This document shows, piece after piece, positions 26,858 to 34,732 of a stretch of 64,000 bases of DNA. The first letter of the stretch is position 1; every line of letters begins with the position of its first letter. The position numbers were made by a program, and so were the translations under genes. Source of the DNA: JADHLJ01 sp038118725 (GTDB lineage: Bacteria > Pseudomonadota > Alphaproteobacteria > Thalassobaculales > Thalassobaculaceae); the NCBI GenBank assembly GCA_038118725.1, contig JAYOIK010000014.1:1-64000 (forward strand), given 5' to 3'. The notes below the pieces were generated by a model. That model saw nothing but the letters and a program-made list of their open reading frames with translations, was not told the DNA's origin and did not search any database.

Positions 26858-28066
26858 TTAGAGCGATGCCGCCGCGAAGGCAATCGCGTCCTTGCCCTCA
26901 TTGTCGGGAATGAAGGACCGCCCGGCCACCCAGGCACGTGTCGCCCGTCGCGCCTCGGCGTCGAATTCCAGTACCTGGTCGATGGTTTCCGGCACCGGAA
27001 CCGGCGCCGCCTCAAGCATCGCCTCGACGATCCGGGCGATGTCTAGAAAGCCGATCCGACCGGCCAAAAACTCCTCCACGGCGATCTCATTGGCGGCGTT
27101 CATCACCAACGGCGCGCCACCACCCGCGCGCAATGCCTCGCGGGCCAGGCGAAGCGCCGGGAACCGCTCCGGGTCGGGAGCTTGAAAGGTCAGTCGCGAG
27201 ATCTCGGAGAGGTCGAGCCGCTTACCCGCGACCGCCATTCGATCCGGCCAGGCGAGAACATTGGCGATCGGCGTCGCCATATCAGGCGTTCCAAGTTGCG
27301 CCAGGACCGAGCCGTCATGATACGAGACCAAGCTGTGAACTATCGATTGGGGATGCACCAAGACGTCGATGCGATCCTCGGGCAGATCGAACAGATGATG
27401 CGCTTCAATGATTTCCAGGCCCTTGTTCATCATCGTCGCGGAATCGATGGAGATCTTGCGTCCCATGTCCCAATTGGGATGAGCCAAGGCCTCCTCTGGA
27501 GATTTCCCCGCCATTCCAGCCAAATCGAGTTCTCGGAACGGTCCACCGGAGGCGGTTAGAATGATCCGATCGATGCGCTCTCGATTGCGCTCCTCGAACA
27601 CCTGAAAGATCGCGTTATGTTCGGAATCTGCGGGCAGAAGCGTCGCCCCCGCCCGGGCGACCTCGTCCAGCATCACCGAGCCGGCGGAGACCAGGCATTC
27701 CTTGTTCGCGAAAGCCACCGTCGCACCGCGCCGCACCGCCTCCATGGTCGGCGGCAGGCCCGCGACCCCGACGATTCCCGCCATGACCCACTCGGCCGAA
27801 CGCCGCGCCGCTTCCAAAAGGGCCTCCGGCCCCGCCGCGACCTCAGTCGACAAGCCGGACAACGCCGCTTCAAGCTGCTTCAGATGGCGCGGCTCGGCGA
27901 TCGCGACAAACTCAGGCTTAAATTGGGTCGCCTGTTCAGCCAGGAGCCGCCAGTTGGCACCGCCGGTCAAGGCCACGACACGGAAACGACCGGGCGCGCT
28001 CGCGAACAATCCGAGCGTGGTCTGACCGACCGAACCAGTCGATCCCAATACCGTTACCGTCTTCAT
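26858..28066 (-). CDS. dxr: 1-deoxy-D-xylulose 5-phosphate reductoisomerase
   Basis: Dxr (IspC) converts DXP to 2-C-methyl-D-erythritol 4-phosphate with NADPH, the committed step of the MEP isoprenoid pathway. Started at ATG 28066 it has 402 residues and opens TVTVLGSTGSVGQTTLGLFA. An ATG at 28090 is possible but less family-like. Later motifs are FANKECLVSAGSVMLDEVAR, LLPADSEHNAIFQVF, LTASGGPFRELDLAGMAG and SIDSATMMNKGLEIIEAHHL, covering the metal-binding Asp/Glu and substrate-binding residues. It precedes rseP by 35 bases. Its product feeds UppS, encoded two genes upstream. Confidence 0.97.
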   Translation of the reverse strand: MKTVTVLGSTGSVGQTTLGLFASAPGRFRVVALTGGANWRLLAEQATQFKPEFVAIAEPRHLKQLEAALSGLSTEVAAGPEALLEAARRSAEWVMAGIVGVAGLPPTMEAVRRGATVAFANKECLVSAGSVMLDEVARAGATLLPADSEHNAIFQVFEERNRERIDRIILTASGGPFRELDLAGMAGKSPEEALAHPNWDMGRKISIDSATMMNKGLEIIEAHHLFDLPEDRIDVLVHPQSIVHSLVSYHDGSVLAQLGTPDMATPIANVLAWPDRMAVAGKRLDLSEISRLTFQAPDPERFPALRLAREALRAGGGAPLVMNAANEIAVEEFLAGRIGFLDIARIVEAMLEAAPVPVPETIDQVLEFDAEARRATRAWVAGRSFIPDNEGKDAIAFAAASL

Positions 28067-28130
28067 TTCCGCGACCGCCCCACCTGCCATATCATTTGGA
28101 TCCGGCGTTTTTCGCCGGTTTCAACGCAAC

Positions 28131-28988
28131 CTACCATATAAGCGGGTTTTGTCCCGAGACCAGAACCATGGCGGCCATGACGGTGATCACCATCATGTGT
28201 CCGTCAAGCCGATCCAAAACTCCGCCATGCCCCGGAATAAGATTCCCCGAATCCTTTACATTGAAGCGTCGCTTGAAGGACGACTCCAGCAGGTCACCTA
28301 TTTGACCGACAACAGCGATGACCGCGCCGAGGAGCACGAGCGTCGTCGGGTCCGCGCCCTCCACAAGCGCGCCGCAGACGCCACCCACCGCAGCGCTGGC
28401 GAACATACCTCCGAATAGCCCCGCCCAGGTCTTATTAGGGCTGATTCGAGGCGCCAGTTTCGCCCCCCCTATGGACCGACCGGCGATATAGGCGCCGGTA
28501 TCCGTTGCCGCGACCGACGCGATCAGCCAGACCAGAAGGATGCAACCGGAAACTTCCTCTCCAGCGCGCAGGAAGGCCGCCGACAGGCTCGCGGTACAGG
28601 CCACCAACGGAGCGACGGCAACCCATGCCGGATTTTCACATTTTCGGGCCAACGCGGCGCCGAATACCAAGGCCGACGCCAACAACATCGCAAAACCTAG
28701 CAAGTCACCCTCAAGCCAAGGCGAAAGGCCCACGACAAGCGCACTCACAAGAGACGCGATCGACGCCACCGCTCGATCACCTTCCCGGCTAGCGATCCGG
28801 CTCCACTCCCAGGCCATGCAACACGCGAGGAAGGCCAAAAAAGCCGTGAAATAGACGCCCCCGAGCATCAGCAACCCCGTTGCCAAGGGCAGAATCACCA
28901 GGGTTGAAAGGATACGGAGCGCCAGATTTCTGGTAAGCCCGAAAAGTTTGTCGCCATCCTTCGGATGGGCGGCACCGTCAGTTCCCAT
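28131..28988 (-). CDS. cdsA: Phosphatidate cytidylyltransferase
   Basis: CdsA makes CDP-diacylglycerol from phosphatidate and CTP in the inner membrane, the branch point of phospholipid synthesis. The 285-residue protein has about seven or eight hydrophobic spans. The signature SSFKRRFNVKDSGNLIPGHG followed by GVLDRLDG lies near the C-terminus, matching the S-x-x-K-R...K-D...P-x-H-G-G-x-x-D-R-x-D family pattern. SVAATDTGAYIAGRSIGGAK precedes it. Start ATG 28988 is two bases after the uppS stop. Confidence 0.96.
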   Translation of the reverse strand: MGTDGAAHPKDGDKLFGLTRNLALRILSTLVILPLATGLLMLGGVYFTAFLAFLACCMAWEWSRIASREGDRAVASIASLVSALVVGLSPWLEGDLLGFAMLLASALVFGAALARKCENPAWVAVAPLVACTASLSAAFLRAGEEVSGCILLVWLIASVAATDTGAYIAGRSIGGAKLAPRISPNKTWAGLFGGMFASAAVGGVCGALVEGADPTTLVLLGAVIAVVGQIGDLLESSFKRRFNVKDSGNLIPGHGGVLDRLDGHMMVITVMAAMVLVSGQNPLIW

Positions 28989-28990
28989 GC

Positions 28991-29719
28991 CTAGACCGCT
29001 GAGCCGTAGCGGCGATTGCGACGACCAAATTCAGCGATTGCCTCGGCGAACTGATCACGAGAGAAGTCCGGCCAAAGCGTATCGAGGAACACAAACTCCG
29101 AATACGCGCATTCCCAGAGCATGAAGTTCGAAATGCGCTGCTCTCCGGATGTGCGTATCAGCAAATCCGGATCTGGAAGATCAACGGTTTCCAAACTGGC
29201 CCTGACGTCATCCTCTCCGACCGCCTCGACGCGCAAGGTTCCCGCTTGGACTTGCTCGGCGATGCGGCGCGCGGCGAGGGCGATCGCGCTACGTCCACCG
29301 TAGCTCAGCGCCAATGTCAGGTTCAAGGTCGTGTTGCTTCGGGTCAGTTGCTCGGATTGCTCAATCAACGAGACGATATCGACGTCAAGTCTCTCGCGTT
29401 CGCCGATTACGCGAATTCGCACACCCTTGGCATGCAGTTCCGCCATTTCCTTGGAAAGATACCGACGCAGTAAGCCCATCAGATCGGACACTTCACCCAT
29501 GGGGCGGTTCCAGTTCTCCGACGAGAAGCCGAATAGGGTCAGATACTCAACGCCTAGTTCGATCGCCGCCTCGACGGTCTTCCGCACCGTCTCGGAGCCG
29601 TATTTATGGCCGACCGCGCGCGGCAGGCTCCGGGCCCGAGCCCAGCGCCCGTTCCCATCCATGATGATCGCGACGTGACGGGGGACGGTCGTCGATCCGT
29701 GTGCGATTTGCGGATCCAT
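28991..29719 (-). CDS. uppS: Undecaprenyl diphosphate synthase
   Basis: UppS elongates farnesyl diphosphate with isopentenyl units in cis to give the C55 lipid carrier for peptidoglycan and O-antigen. The 242-residue protein has HVAIIMDGNGRWARARSLPR with the catalytic Asp, GHKYGSETVRKTVEAAIELG, and YLTLFGFSSENWNRPMGEVS. The C-terminal diphosphate-binding region reads DLLIRTSGEQRISNFMLWE. Spacing of two to three bases to frr and cdsA indicates one transcript. Confidence 0.97.
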   Translation of the reverse strand: MDPQIAHGSTTVPRHVAIIMDGNGRWARARSLPRAVGHKYGSETVRKTVEAAIELGVEYLTLFGFSSENWNRPMGEVSDLMGLLRRYLSKEMAELHAKGVRIRVIGERERLDVDIVSLIEQSEQLTRSNTTLNLTLALSYGGRSAIALAARRIAEQVQAGTLRVEAVGEDDVRASLETVDLPDPDLLIRTSGEQRISNFMLWECAYSEFVFLDTLWPDFSRDQFAEAIAEFGRRNRRYGSAV

Positions 29720-29722
29720 TCG

Positions 29723-30280
29723 CTAGACCTGCATAATCTCCGCTTCCTTCGCCGCCAGAGCCTCATCGATCTTGCCGACATGGGTGTCCGTCAGACTCTG
29801 GATTTCCTCTTCATAGAGGTGGCGATCGTCTTGGCCAATGTCGCCGTCCTTTTCCATTTTCTTAAGCGCGTCCATGCCGTCGCGACGGACGTTGCGCACC
29901 GCGATGCGCGCGCCCTCGGCGTATTTGGCGGCGATCTTGGAAAGCTCCCTGCGCCGCTCCTCCGACAGATCCGGCAGGGGGATACGCAGCAACTGGCCGT
30001 CGACTTGCGGGTTAAGTCCCAGATCCGATTCCCGAATGGCCTTCTCGGTTGCCTTGGCGTTGCCCTTGTCCCACACCTGAACCGAGAGCATGCGCGGCTC
30101 CGGAACGCTAATGGTCGCGACCTGATTGATCGGCATGGAGGCGCCATAGGCATCAACCATGATGGATTCCAGAAGCTGGGTCGACGCGCGTCCCGTGCGA
30201 AGCCCCATGAACTCCTTGGTCAACGCGTTGAGCGCGCCGTCCATCCTGCGTTCTATGTCGTCGAGGTCCGGTTCAGCCAT
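29723..30280 (-). CDS. frr: Ribosome recycling factor
   Basis: RRF splits post-termination ribosomes together with EF-G. The protein has 185 residues from ATG 30280, which has GAGGAG seven bases upstream; a six-residue longer frame reaches 30298. The sequence shows ERRMDGALNALTKEFMGLRT, NQVATISVPEPRMLSVQVWD, and SEERRRELSKIAAKYAEGAR. The three-helix bundle with a hinge domain is conserved throughout. The start lies eight bases inside the pyrH coding region. Confidence 0.97.
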   Translation of the reverse strand: MAEPDLDDIERRMDGALNALTKEFMGLRTGRASTQLLESIMVDAYGASMPINQVATISVPEPRMLSVQVWDKGNAKATEKAIRESDLGLNPQVDGQLLRIPLPDLSEERRRELSKIAAKYAEGARIAVRNVRRDGMDALKKMEKDGDIGQDDRHLYEEEIQSLTDTHVGKIDEALAAKEAEIMQV

Positions 30281-31031
30281 CCGCTCTCTCCTCGGCAATT
30301 ATGGTATATCGCCCGCGTCCGGCAATAACTTCGGCGAACGCGCCAGTATTGTGTATCGAAAAAACCAAAACCGGAATGCGATTCTCGCGTGCGAGCGAAA
30401 TAGCCGACGCATCCATGACCTTTAAGTCACGAGAAAGAACATCCATGTAACTCAAGCGGTCGAATCGAACCGCATTCGGCACCTTCTCGGGGTCCGCGTC
30501 ATAGACGCCGTCGACCTTGGTGGCCTTCAGCAACGCATCACAGCCCATCTCGGTCGCCCGGAGCGCGGCCGCGGTGTCGGTGGTAAAGAAGGGATTACCG
30601 GTGCCCGCGGCGAAGATCACCACGCGCTTTTTCTCCATGTGACGCACCGCCCGGCGGCGGATATAGGGTTCGCAGACGGCGGAGATCGGTAGCGCGGATT
30701 GCACCCGCGTCGGCACACCCAGGGTCTCGAGCGCGCTCTGCATCGCCAACGCGTTCATCACCGTGGCGAGCATGCCCATATAGTCGGCGGTGGCCCGTTC
30801 CATGCCGCCGGCGGCGACGGAGACACCGCGAAAGATGTTCCCGCCGCCGATAACGACGCACACCTCGGCGCCGGCTTCCACAACCGACCCGATCTCTCCG
30901 GCCACCCGGGCCACGACGTCGGGATCAAGACCGAAGCCTTGATCGCCCATCAAGGCCTCTCCCGAAATCTTCAGAAGCACCCGGGGATATTTAAGCGGCG
31001 GGGATTGGGGATCGGTATCACCGGTTGTCAT
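30273..31031 (-). CDS. pyrH: Uridylate kinase
   Basis: UMP kinase phosphorylates UMP to UDP in pyrimidine nucleotide synthesis as a hexamer regulated by GTP and UTP. The 252-residue amino-acid-kinase-fold protein has RVLLKISGEALMGDQGFGLD, VCVVIGGGNIFRGVSVAAGG, FAAGTGNPFFTTDTAAALRA and KATKVDGVYDADPEKVPNAV. The start ATG 31031 is 45 bases after the tsf stop. The tsf-pyrH-frr order is the standard bacterial arrangement. Confidence 0.98.
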   Translation of the reverse strand: MTTGDTDPQSPPLKYPRVLLKISGEALMGDQGFGLDPDVVARVAGEIGSVVEAGAEVCVVIGGGNIFRGVSVAAGGMERATADYMGMLATVMNALAMQSALETLGVPTRVQSALPISAVCEPYIRRRAVRHMEKKRVVIFAAGTGNPFFTTDTAAALRATEMGCDALLKATKVDGVYDADPEKVPNAVRFDRLSYMDVLSRDLKVMDASAISLARENRIPVLVFSIHNTGAFAEVIAGRGRYTIIAEERADG

Positions 31032-31076
31032 TGCGCCGATCCCTTTTCCGTTTATCCCATCAACTGGCCGAGAGCA

Positions 31077-32003
31077 TCAATTCCCGAGCGTCGCGGCGAC
31101 CTCGGCCGCGAAATCGGCTTCCTCGCGCTCGATCCCCTCGCCCAGGTTGAAGCGCTTGAACCCGACCATCTCGATAGGCGCGCCGGCTTCCTTGGCTGCG
31201 TTCTCGATGACCTTGGCAACCTTGCTCTCGTTGTCGATGACGAAGGTCTGCTCCAGAAGGACAACCTCCTGATAGAACTTTTGCAAACGCCCCGTGACCA
31301 TCTTTTCGATGATTTCCGGCGGACGACCAGAGGCCTTCGCTTGATCCACAAGGATAGACTTCTCGCGTTCGACCTCGGCCGGGTCGAGATCATCGACACT
31401 CAGGCTTTTCGGCGCGGTCGCCGCGACATGCATCGCCAGTTGCTTTCCCAGGGCCTCCAGCGTCGCGGCGTCGGCGCTGGACTTCAAGCCAACGAGAACG
31501 CCGATCTTGCCAATGCCCGGCGCAACGGCGTTGTGGATGTAGGGAACCACGACACCACCGTCCACATCCAGTCGGATGGCACGGCGCACCGACATATTCT
31601 CGCCGATCGTCGCGATGTTGTGGGTCAGTTGCTCCTCGACATTGCGGTCAGTGCCCGGATAGGGCTTACCCTTCAACGCATCCAGGTCATCACCGGTCTC
31701 TAGCGCCATCGCCGCGAGGGTGGAGGCAAAGCTCTGGAAATCGGCGTTGCGGGAAACGAAATCGGTTTCCGAGTTCACCTCGATAAGCGCGCCACTGCCC
31801 TCGCCCGTCGCGACGGCGACCACGCCCTCCGCGGCGACCCGACCGGCCTTCTTGGCGGCGGCGGAGAGTCCCTTCTTGCGCAGCCAGTCAACCGCGGCTT
31901 CGATATCACCCTCGGTCTCTCCCAAGGCCTTCTTGCAATCCATCATGCCGGCGCCGGTCTTCTCGCGCAGGGTCTTAACCATTTGAGCGGTAATCGCAGC
32001 CAT
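31077..32003 (-). CDS. tsf: Elongation factor Ts
   Basis: EF-Ts exchanges GDP for GTP on EF-Tu. The 308-residue protein begins with a UBA-like domain (AQMVKTLREKTGAGMMDCKK, about 6-25). The signature segments EAVDWLRKKGLSAAAKKAGR and NSETDFVSRNADFQSFA follow; the TDFV loop contacts the EF-Tu Mg2+ site. Two core subdomains complete it. It follows rpsB after a 187-base gap that contains a strong hairpin, so its expression relative to rpsB may be tuned there. Confidence 0.98.
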   Translation of the reverse strand: MAAITAQMVKTLREKTGAGMMDCKKALGETEGDIEAAVDWLRKKGLSAAAKKAGRVAAEGVVAVATGEGSGALIEVNSETDFVSRNADFQSFASTLAAMALETGDDLDALKGKPYPGTDRNVEEQLTHNIATIGENMSVRRAIRLDVDGGVVVPYIHNAVAPGIGKIGVLVGLKSSADAATLEALGKQLAMHVAATAPKSLSVDDLDPAEVEREKSILVDQAKASGRPPEIIEKMVTGRLQKFYQEVVLLEQTFVIDNESKVAKVIENAAKEAGAPIEMVGFKRFNLGEGIEREEADFAAEVAATLGN

Positions 32004-32094
32004 TGTATTTCCTCGTCAGTCCTCGGCGCTCTTCACTGGGCATGAAAAGCGGCGTTTTCCGAGCCGGATGAAAGCACCGGCTCTTTCGATAAAC

Positions 32095-32123
32095 GACGGC
32101 GGCTGCCCATGTCAGCCGCCGTC
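32095..32123 (-). terminator. Strong hairpin between rpsB and tsf
   Basis: A perfect 11-base-pair stem (GACGGCGGCTG pairing with CAGCCGCCGTC) encloses a 7-base loop. In the rpsB-tsf transcript it is followed by GTTTATCG, not by a U-rich run, so it is more likely a partial attenuator or RNA-stabilising structure than a full intrinsic terminator. Read on the opposite strand the downstream bases are CTTGTTT, also a weak tract. Confidence 0.6.
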
Positions 32124-32190
32124 CTTGTTTCCAGCCCGACCGCGTTCGTCGAGCCGTGAATGGTTCGCGCCCTTGATCGGGCGCGGGCGG

Positions 32191-33051
32191 TCAAGCGGTC
32201 GCCGTGGGCTCTTCCGTGGCCGGCGCGGCTTCGGCCGGAGCCTCGGTCGCGGGCGCCTCGACCGGGGCCTCCGGAGCGGCTTCGGCCTCGGCCTCGGTCG
32301 CGAGGGCCGGCTCGACAGGGACCTCCTCGGAAGCGCCGATATCGGCGCCGGAGGCAACCATCTCGGCCTGCAAGCCGGTCAGAACCGCGTTACCGACCAA
32401 ATCACAGTAGAGCGCGATGGCGCGCATGGCGTCGTCGTTGCCGGGAACCGGGAACTCGATACCCTCGGGGTCGCAATTGCTGTCCAGGATAGCGACGACC
32501 GGAATTCCCAGCTTATTGGCTTCCTGAATAGCCAACTGTTCCTTGTTGGTATCGATGATGAACAGGATATCGGGCAGGCCGCCCATCTCCTTGATACCCC
32601 CCAGCGCGCGTTCCAACTTGTCACGCTCGCGGGTCAGGTTCAGCAGTTCCTTCTTGGTCAGCCCCTGGGTATCCGACGCCAACCGCTCGTCCAGGTCCTT
32701 AAGACGCTTGATCGAGATCGAGATCGTCTTCCAGTTGGTCAGCATGCCGCCCAACCACCGGTGATTGACGAAGTACTGCCCGGTCTTCTTGGCGGTCTCG
32801 GCGATGGTCTCGGCGGCCTGGCGCTTGGTGCCGACCATCAGAACCCGGCCTCCGGAAGCGGTAACCTCGCGCACGGCGTTAAGCGCGCGGTGCAGCAAGG
32901 GAACGGATTGGCGCAGGTCGATGATGTGGGTGTTGTTGCGGTCCCCATAGATATAGGGGGCCATTTTGGGGTTCCAGCGCCGGGTGTGGTGACCGAAATG
33001 GACTCCAGCCTCAAGCAGCTGGCGCATGGTGAACGACATGGAAGCGGACAT
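32191..33051 (-). CDS. rpsB: Small ribosomal subunit protein S2
   Basis: The 286-residue protein has the S2 core: MRQLLEAGVHFGHHTRRWNP, PYIYGDRNNTHIIDLRQSV, GRVLMVGTKRQAAETIAETA, NHRWLGGMLTNWKTI and PVVAILDSNCDPEGIEFPVP. After about residue 235 comes an Ala/Glu/Pro-rich tail of about 50 residues (EVPVEPALATEAEAEAAPEA onward), which many alphaproteobacterial S2 proteins carry and which is probably disordered. It is the promoter-proximal gene of the long leftward cluster. Confidence 0.98.
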   Translation of the reverse strand: MSASMSFTMRQLLEAGVHFGHHTRRWNPKMAPYIYGDRNNTHIIDLRQSVPLLHRALNAVREVTASGGRVLMVGTKRQAAETIAETAKKTGQYFVNHRWLGGMLTNWKTISISIKRLKDLDERLASDTQGLTKKELLNLTRERDKLERALGGIKEMGGLPDILFIIDTNKEQLAIQEANKLGIPVVAILDSNCDPEGIEFPVPGNDDAMRAIALYCDLVGNAVLTGLQAEMVASGADIGASEEVPVEPALATEAEAEAAPEAPVEAPATEAPAEAAPATEEPTATA

Positions 33052-33173
33052 TCTTACCTTCTCCGGTTATGCCTCCACGAGCGCCGCCCTCCACACCTGC
33101 GGAGAGCACCGGAGCGCGGGCGACCAGGGCTCTGACCGTCGGCGCATGCTCGTGTGCGTGATTTACGGGCCGG

Positions 33174-33202
33174 TAGATACCGGCGCCCTCGTCAAAATGC
33201 AA
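33174..33202 (-). promoter_or_regulatory. Probable rpsB promoter
   Basis: On the minus strand TTGCAT (33202-33197) and TATCTA (33179-33174) are separated by exactly 17 bases, a good housekeeping sigma-factor match for an alphaproteobacterium. Transcription would begin near 33167, giving a leader of roughly 115 bases before the rpsB ATG. The interval 33052-33267 holds no other gene. A leader of this length could host S2 autoregulation, but I see no defined structure. Confidence 0.6.
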
Positions 33203-33267
33203 GTCCCGAGTGCGTGTCCCAGCTCGAGATTATTCGGCCGGATTGCGTAGCCGGAAGTCCGGCGCGT

Positions 33268-33981
33268 TTACTCGGCCGCCAATTGGCCCGCGCCCCCGGC
33301 GCCGGCCTCGACCACGCCGATCATCGCGTCACGCCCGACCATGGCCGCGAGTTCGTCCTCGCTCATCCCCTCTGTTCCCTCGGGGCGCATGGGCAGAACG
33401 AAGTAACGCATATCGGCGGTCGAATCGTGCACTCTCACCTCGCGGTTTTCGGCGATCTCCGTACCGAACTCCCGCAGGACCGTCCGAGGCTCGCGCACCA
33501 CGCGGGATCGATAGGCCCTGCTCTTGTACCAATCCGGCGGCAGTCCGAGGATCCAGCGCGGGTAGCAGGAACATAGGGTGCAGACCACGACGTTGTGCAC
33601 CTCGGGCGTGTTTTCCAGCACGATCAGGTGCATCGGGCCGATATCGTGACCAATCTCGGCGATCGCCTGTTTCGGGCTCTCGATCAGACGCTTCTTGTAA
33701 TCCGGGTCGACCCAGGCGCGGGCGACGATGCGCGCGCCGTTGGCCGGCGTGCGGGCATCCATATGCTCGATCTGGCGATGCACCTGCTCGGCGGTGATCA
33801 GCCCCTTTTCGATCAACAACTCGCGCACCGCGGTTTCCATGACCTTGTAATAGGTCATCGTGTCGTCCTGATCCGGGCGATGCGGGTGGTGATGATCAGG
33901 ATCGTAGGGATTCAGATGGTCGTGGTCGTGATGGTGGTCGTGATGATGACCATGATCATGGGTATCGGATGGACCGCTCAT
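33268..33981 (-). CDS. Nitrile hydratase alpha / thiocyanate hydrolase gamma-type catalytic subunit with His-rich tail
   Basis: The 237-residue catalytic subunit binds a low-spin metal through VVVCTLCSCYPR (Cys134, Cys137, Ser138, Cys139). The Thr and Tyr around the claw mark the cobalt type (iron enzymes usually read VCSLCSCT). LGLPPDWYKSRAYRSRVVRE and a C-terminal MRYFVLP segment are family-conserved. Residues 1-40 are an unusual tail with 14 His and 10 Asp (DHGHHHDHHHDHDH and DHHHPH). The ATG overlaps the preceding stop as ATGA, so the tail is very likely translated. The enzyme hydrates nitriles to amides, or hydrolyses thiocyanate if closer to SCNase. No amidase or metallochaperone gene is adjacent. 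Confidence 0.9.
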   Translation of the reverse strand: MSGPSDTHDHGHHHDHHHDHDHLNPYDPDHHHPHRPDQDDTMTYYKVMETAVRELLIEKGLITAEQVHRQIEHMDARTPANGARIVARAWVDPDYKKRLIESPKQAIAEIGHDIGPMHLIVLENTPEVHNVVVCTLCSCYPRWILGLPPDWYKSRAYRSRVVREPRTVLREFGTEIAENREVRVHDSTADMRYFVLPMRPEGTEGMSEDELAAMVGRDAMIGVVEAGAGGAGQLAAE

Positions 33982-34286
33982 GCCGCGTTCTCCCGCTCGG
34001 CCGGCTCAAGCCAGAATTCATAGATTTCGATCTCGATATGGTCTTCCGCCGCTCCATCATAGCCGGACCAGACATCGGCTTGGCGGAAGCGAACCCGATA
34101 GAGCATCGATTTCGGGCCATAGCGCCGACCAAAGGCGAGTTCCTCGGGGTTGCCGAATTCCCCACAGATCCGTTCGATGGTTCCGACACATCCACGAATA
34201 TAGTGGGGCGTGCGCACATGGGTCGGTGGTGTCGGGGGAAACGCCGCCCGCACCTTGACCTTGTCTCCGACGGAGTACCGAGCCAT
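33978..34286 (-). CDS. Nitrile hydratase beta C-terminal-domain subunit (SH3-like)
   Basis: The 102-residue protein corresponds to only the C-terminal SH3-like domain of nitrile hydratase beta. It has MARYSVGDKVKVRAAFPPTP, then HVRTPHYIRGCVGTIERICG, and LYRVRFRQADVWSGYDGAAE, matching the beta-subunit pattern of a G-D-x-V-x-V strand, T-R-x-P-x-Y-x-R-G and Y-x-V-R-F-x-x-x-x-L/V-W. In canonical nitrile hydratase this domain is fused behind the helical N-terminal half. Here it is a separate gene, as in thiocyanate hydrolase (scnA). Stop and start overlaps on both sides (TGATG upstream, ATGA downstream) indicate stoichiometric co-translation. Confidence 0.87.
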   Translation of the reverse strand: MARYSVGDKVKVRAAFPPTPPTHVRTPHYIRGCVGTIERICGEFGNPEELAFGRRYGPKSMLYRVRFRQADVWSGYDGAAEDHIEIEIYEFWLEPAERENAA

Positions 34287-34615
34287 CAGCCGACCTCCGA
34301 CGCCTCGGCCTCGATGGCCGACATCTTGGTCGCCAATTCGTCGGCGGTGATCACGCCCTCGTCCAGAAGCGTGTTGGTCACCGAGGCGATCCAGCGCTCG
34401 TAATAGGTCATGTTCTCATACGCGTCGGGCGGCAAGGCCTCGATGCCCTTGCGCAATTGGTCGACGGTCATGATCTGAAGCTTGTTGGTCAGCAACATCA
34501 TCATCGCGTCGATGCGTTTTTCCCAGAGCGCGTAATCGTGCTCGTCCCGGTTGATCTCGCCACCGTCGAGACCGCCCATGTCGTGGTTACCACGTGCCGT
34601 GAAGTTCCTATCCAT
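34286..34615 (-). CDS. Nitrile hydratase beta N-terminal-domain subunit
   Basis: The 109-residue helical protein matches the N-terminal half of nitrile hydratase beta. GNHDMGGLDGGEINRDEHDY and LWEKRIDAMMML correspond to the H-D-x-G-G motif and the E-x-x-W-E-x-R helix, and ENMTYYERWIASVTNTLLDE corresponds to the Y-Y-E-R-W segment. It ends just before the SH3-like domain would begin in a fused beta subunit. It is first in the three-gene operon, matching the scnB-scnA-scnC order of thiocyanate hydrolase. A start at M13 (ATG in HDMGG) is possible, but the longer form keeps the operon promoter spacing. Confidence 0.87.
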   Translation of the reverse strand: MDRNFTARGNHDMGGLDGGEINRDEHDYALWEKRIDAMMMLLTNKLQIMTVDQLRKGIEALPPDAYENMTYYERWIASVTNTLLDEGVITADELATKMSAIEAEASEVG

Positions 34616-34621
34616 GACCCG

Positions 34622-34650
34622 ATGATGCCATTGTTCAGCGCTTTTGTCAC
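34622..34650 (-). promoter_or_regulatory. Candidate promoter of the nitrile hydratase operon, possibly leaderless
   Basis: On the minus strand GTGACA (34650-34645) and CATCAT (34627-34622) are separated by 17 bases. A start point six to seven bases beyond the -10 element falls at 34616-34615, on or next to the A of the ATG at 34615. If used, the transcript would have no leader. No Shine-Dalgarno is evident before this ATG, which agrees with leaderless translation. Confidence 0.4.
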
Positions 34651-34732
34651 CGGCTTGCGGTCAGCTCCGCGACCCCCGGACTATGCCTCATGCGGGATTT
34701 CCACCGGTTGCTCCCAGCGGATTTGGACAGGT

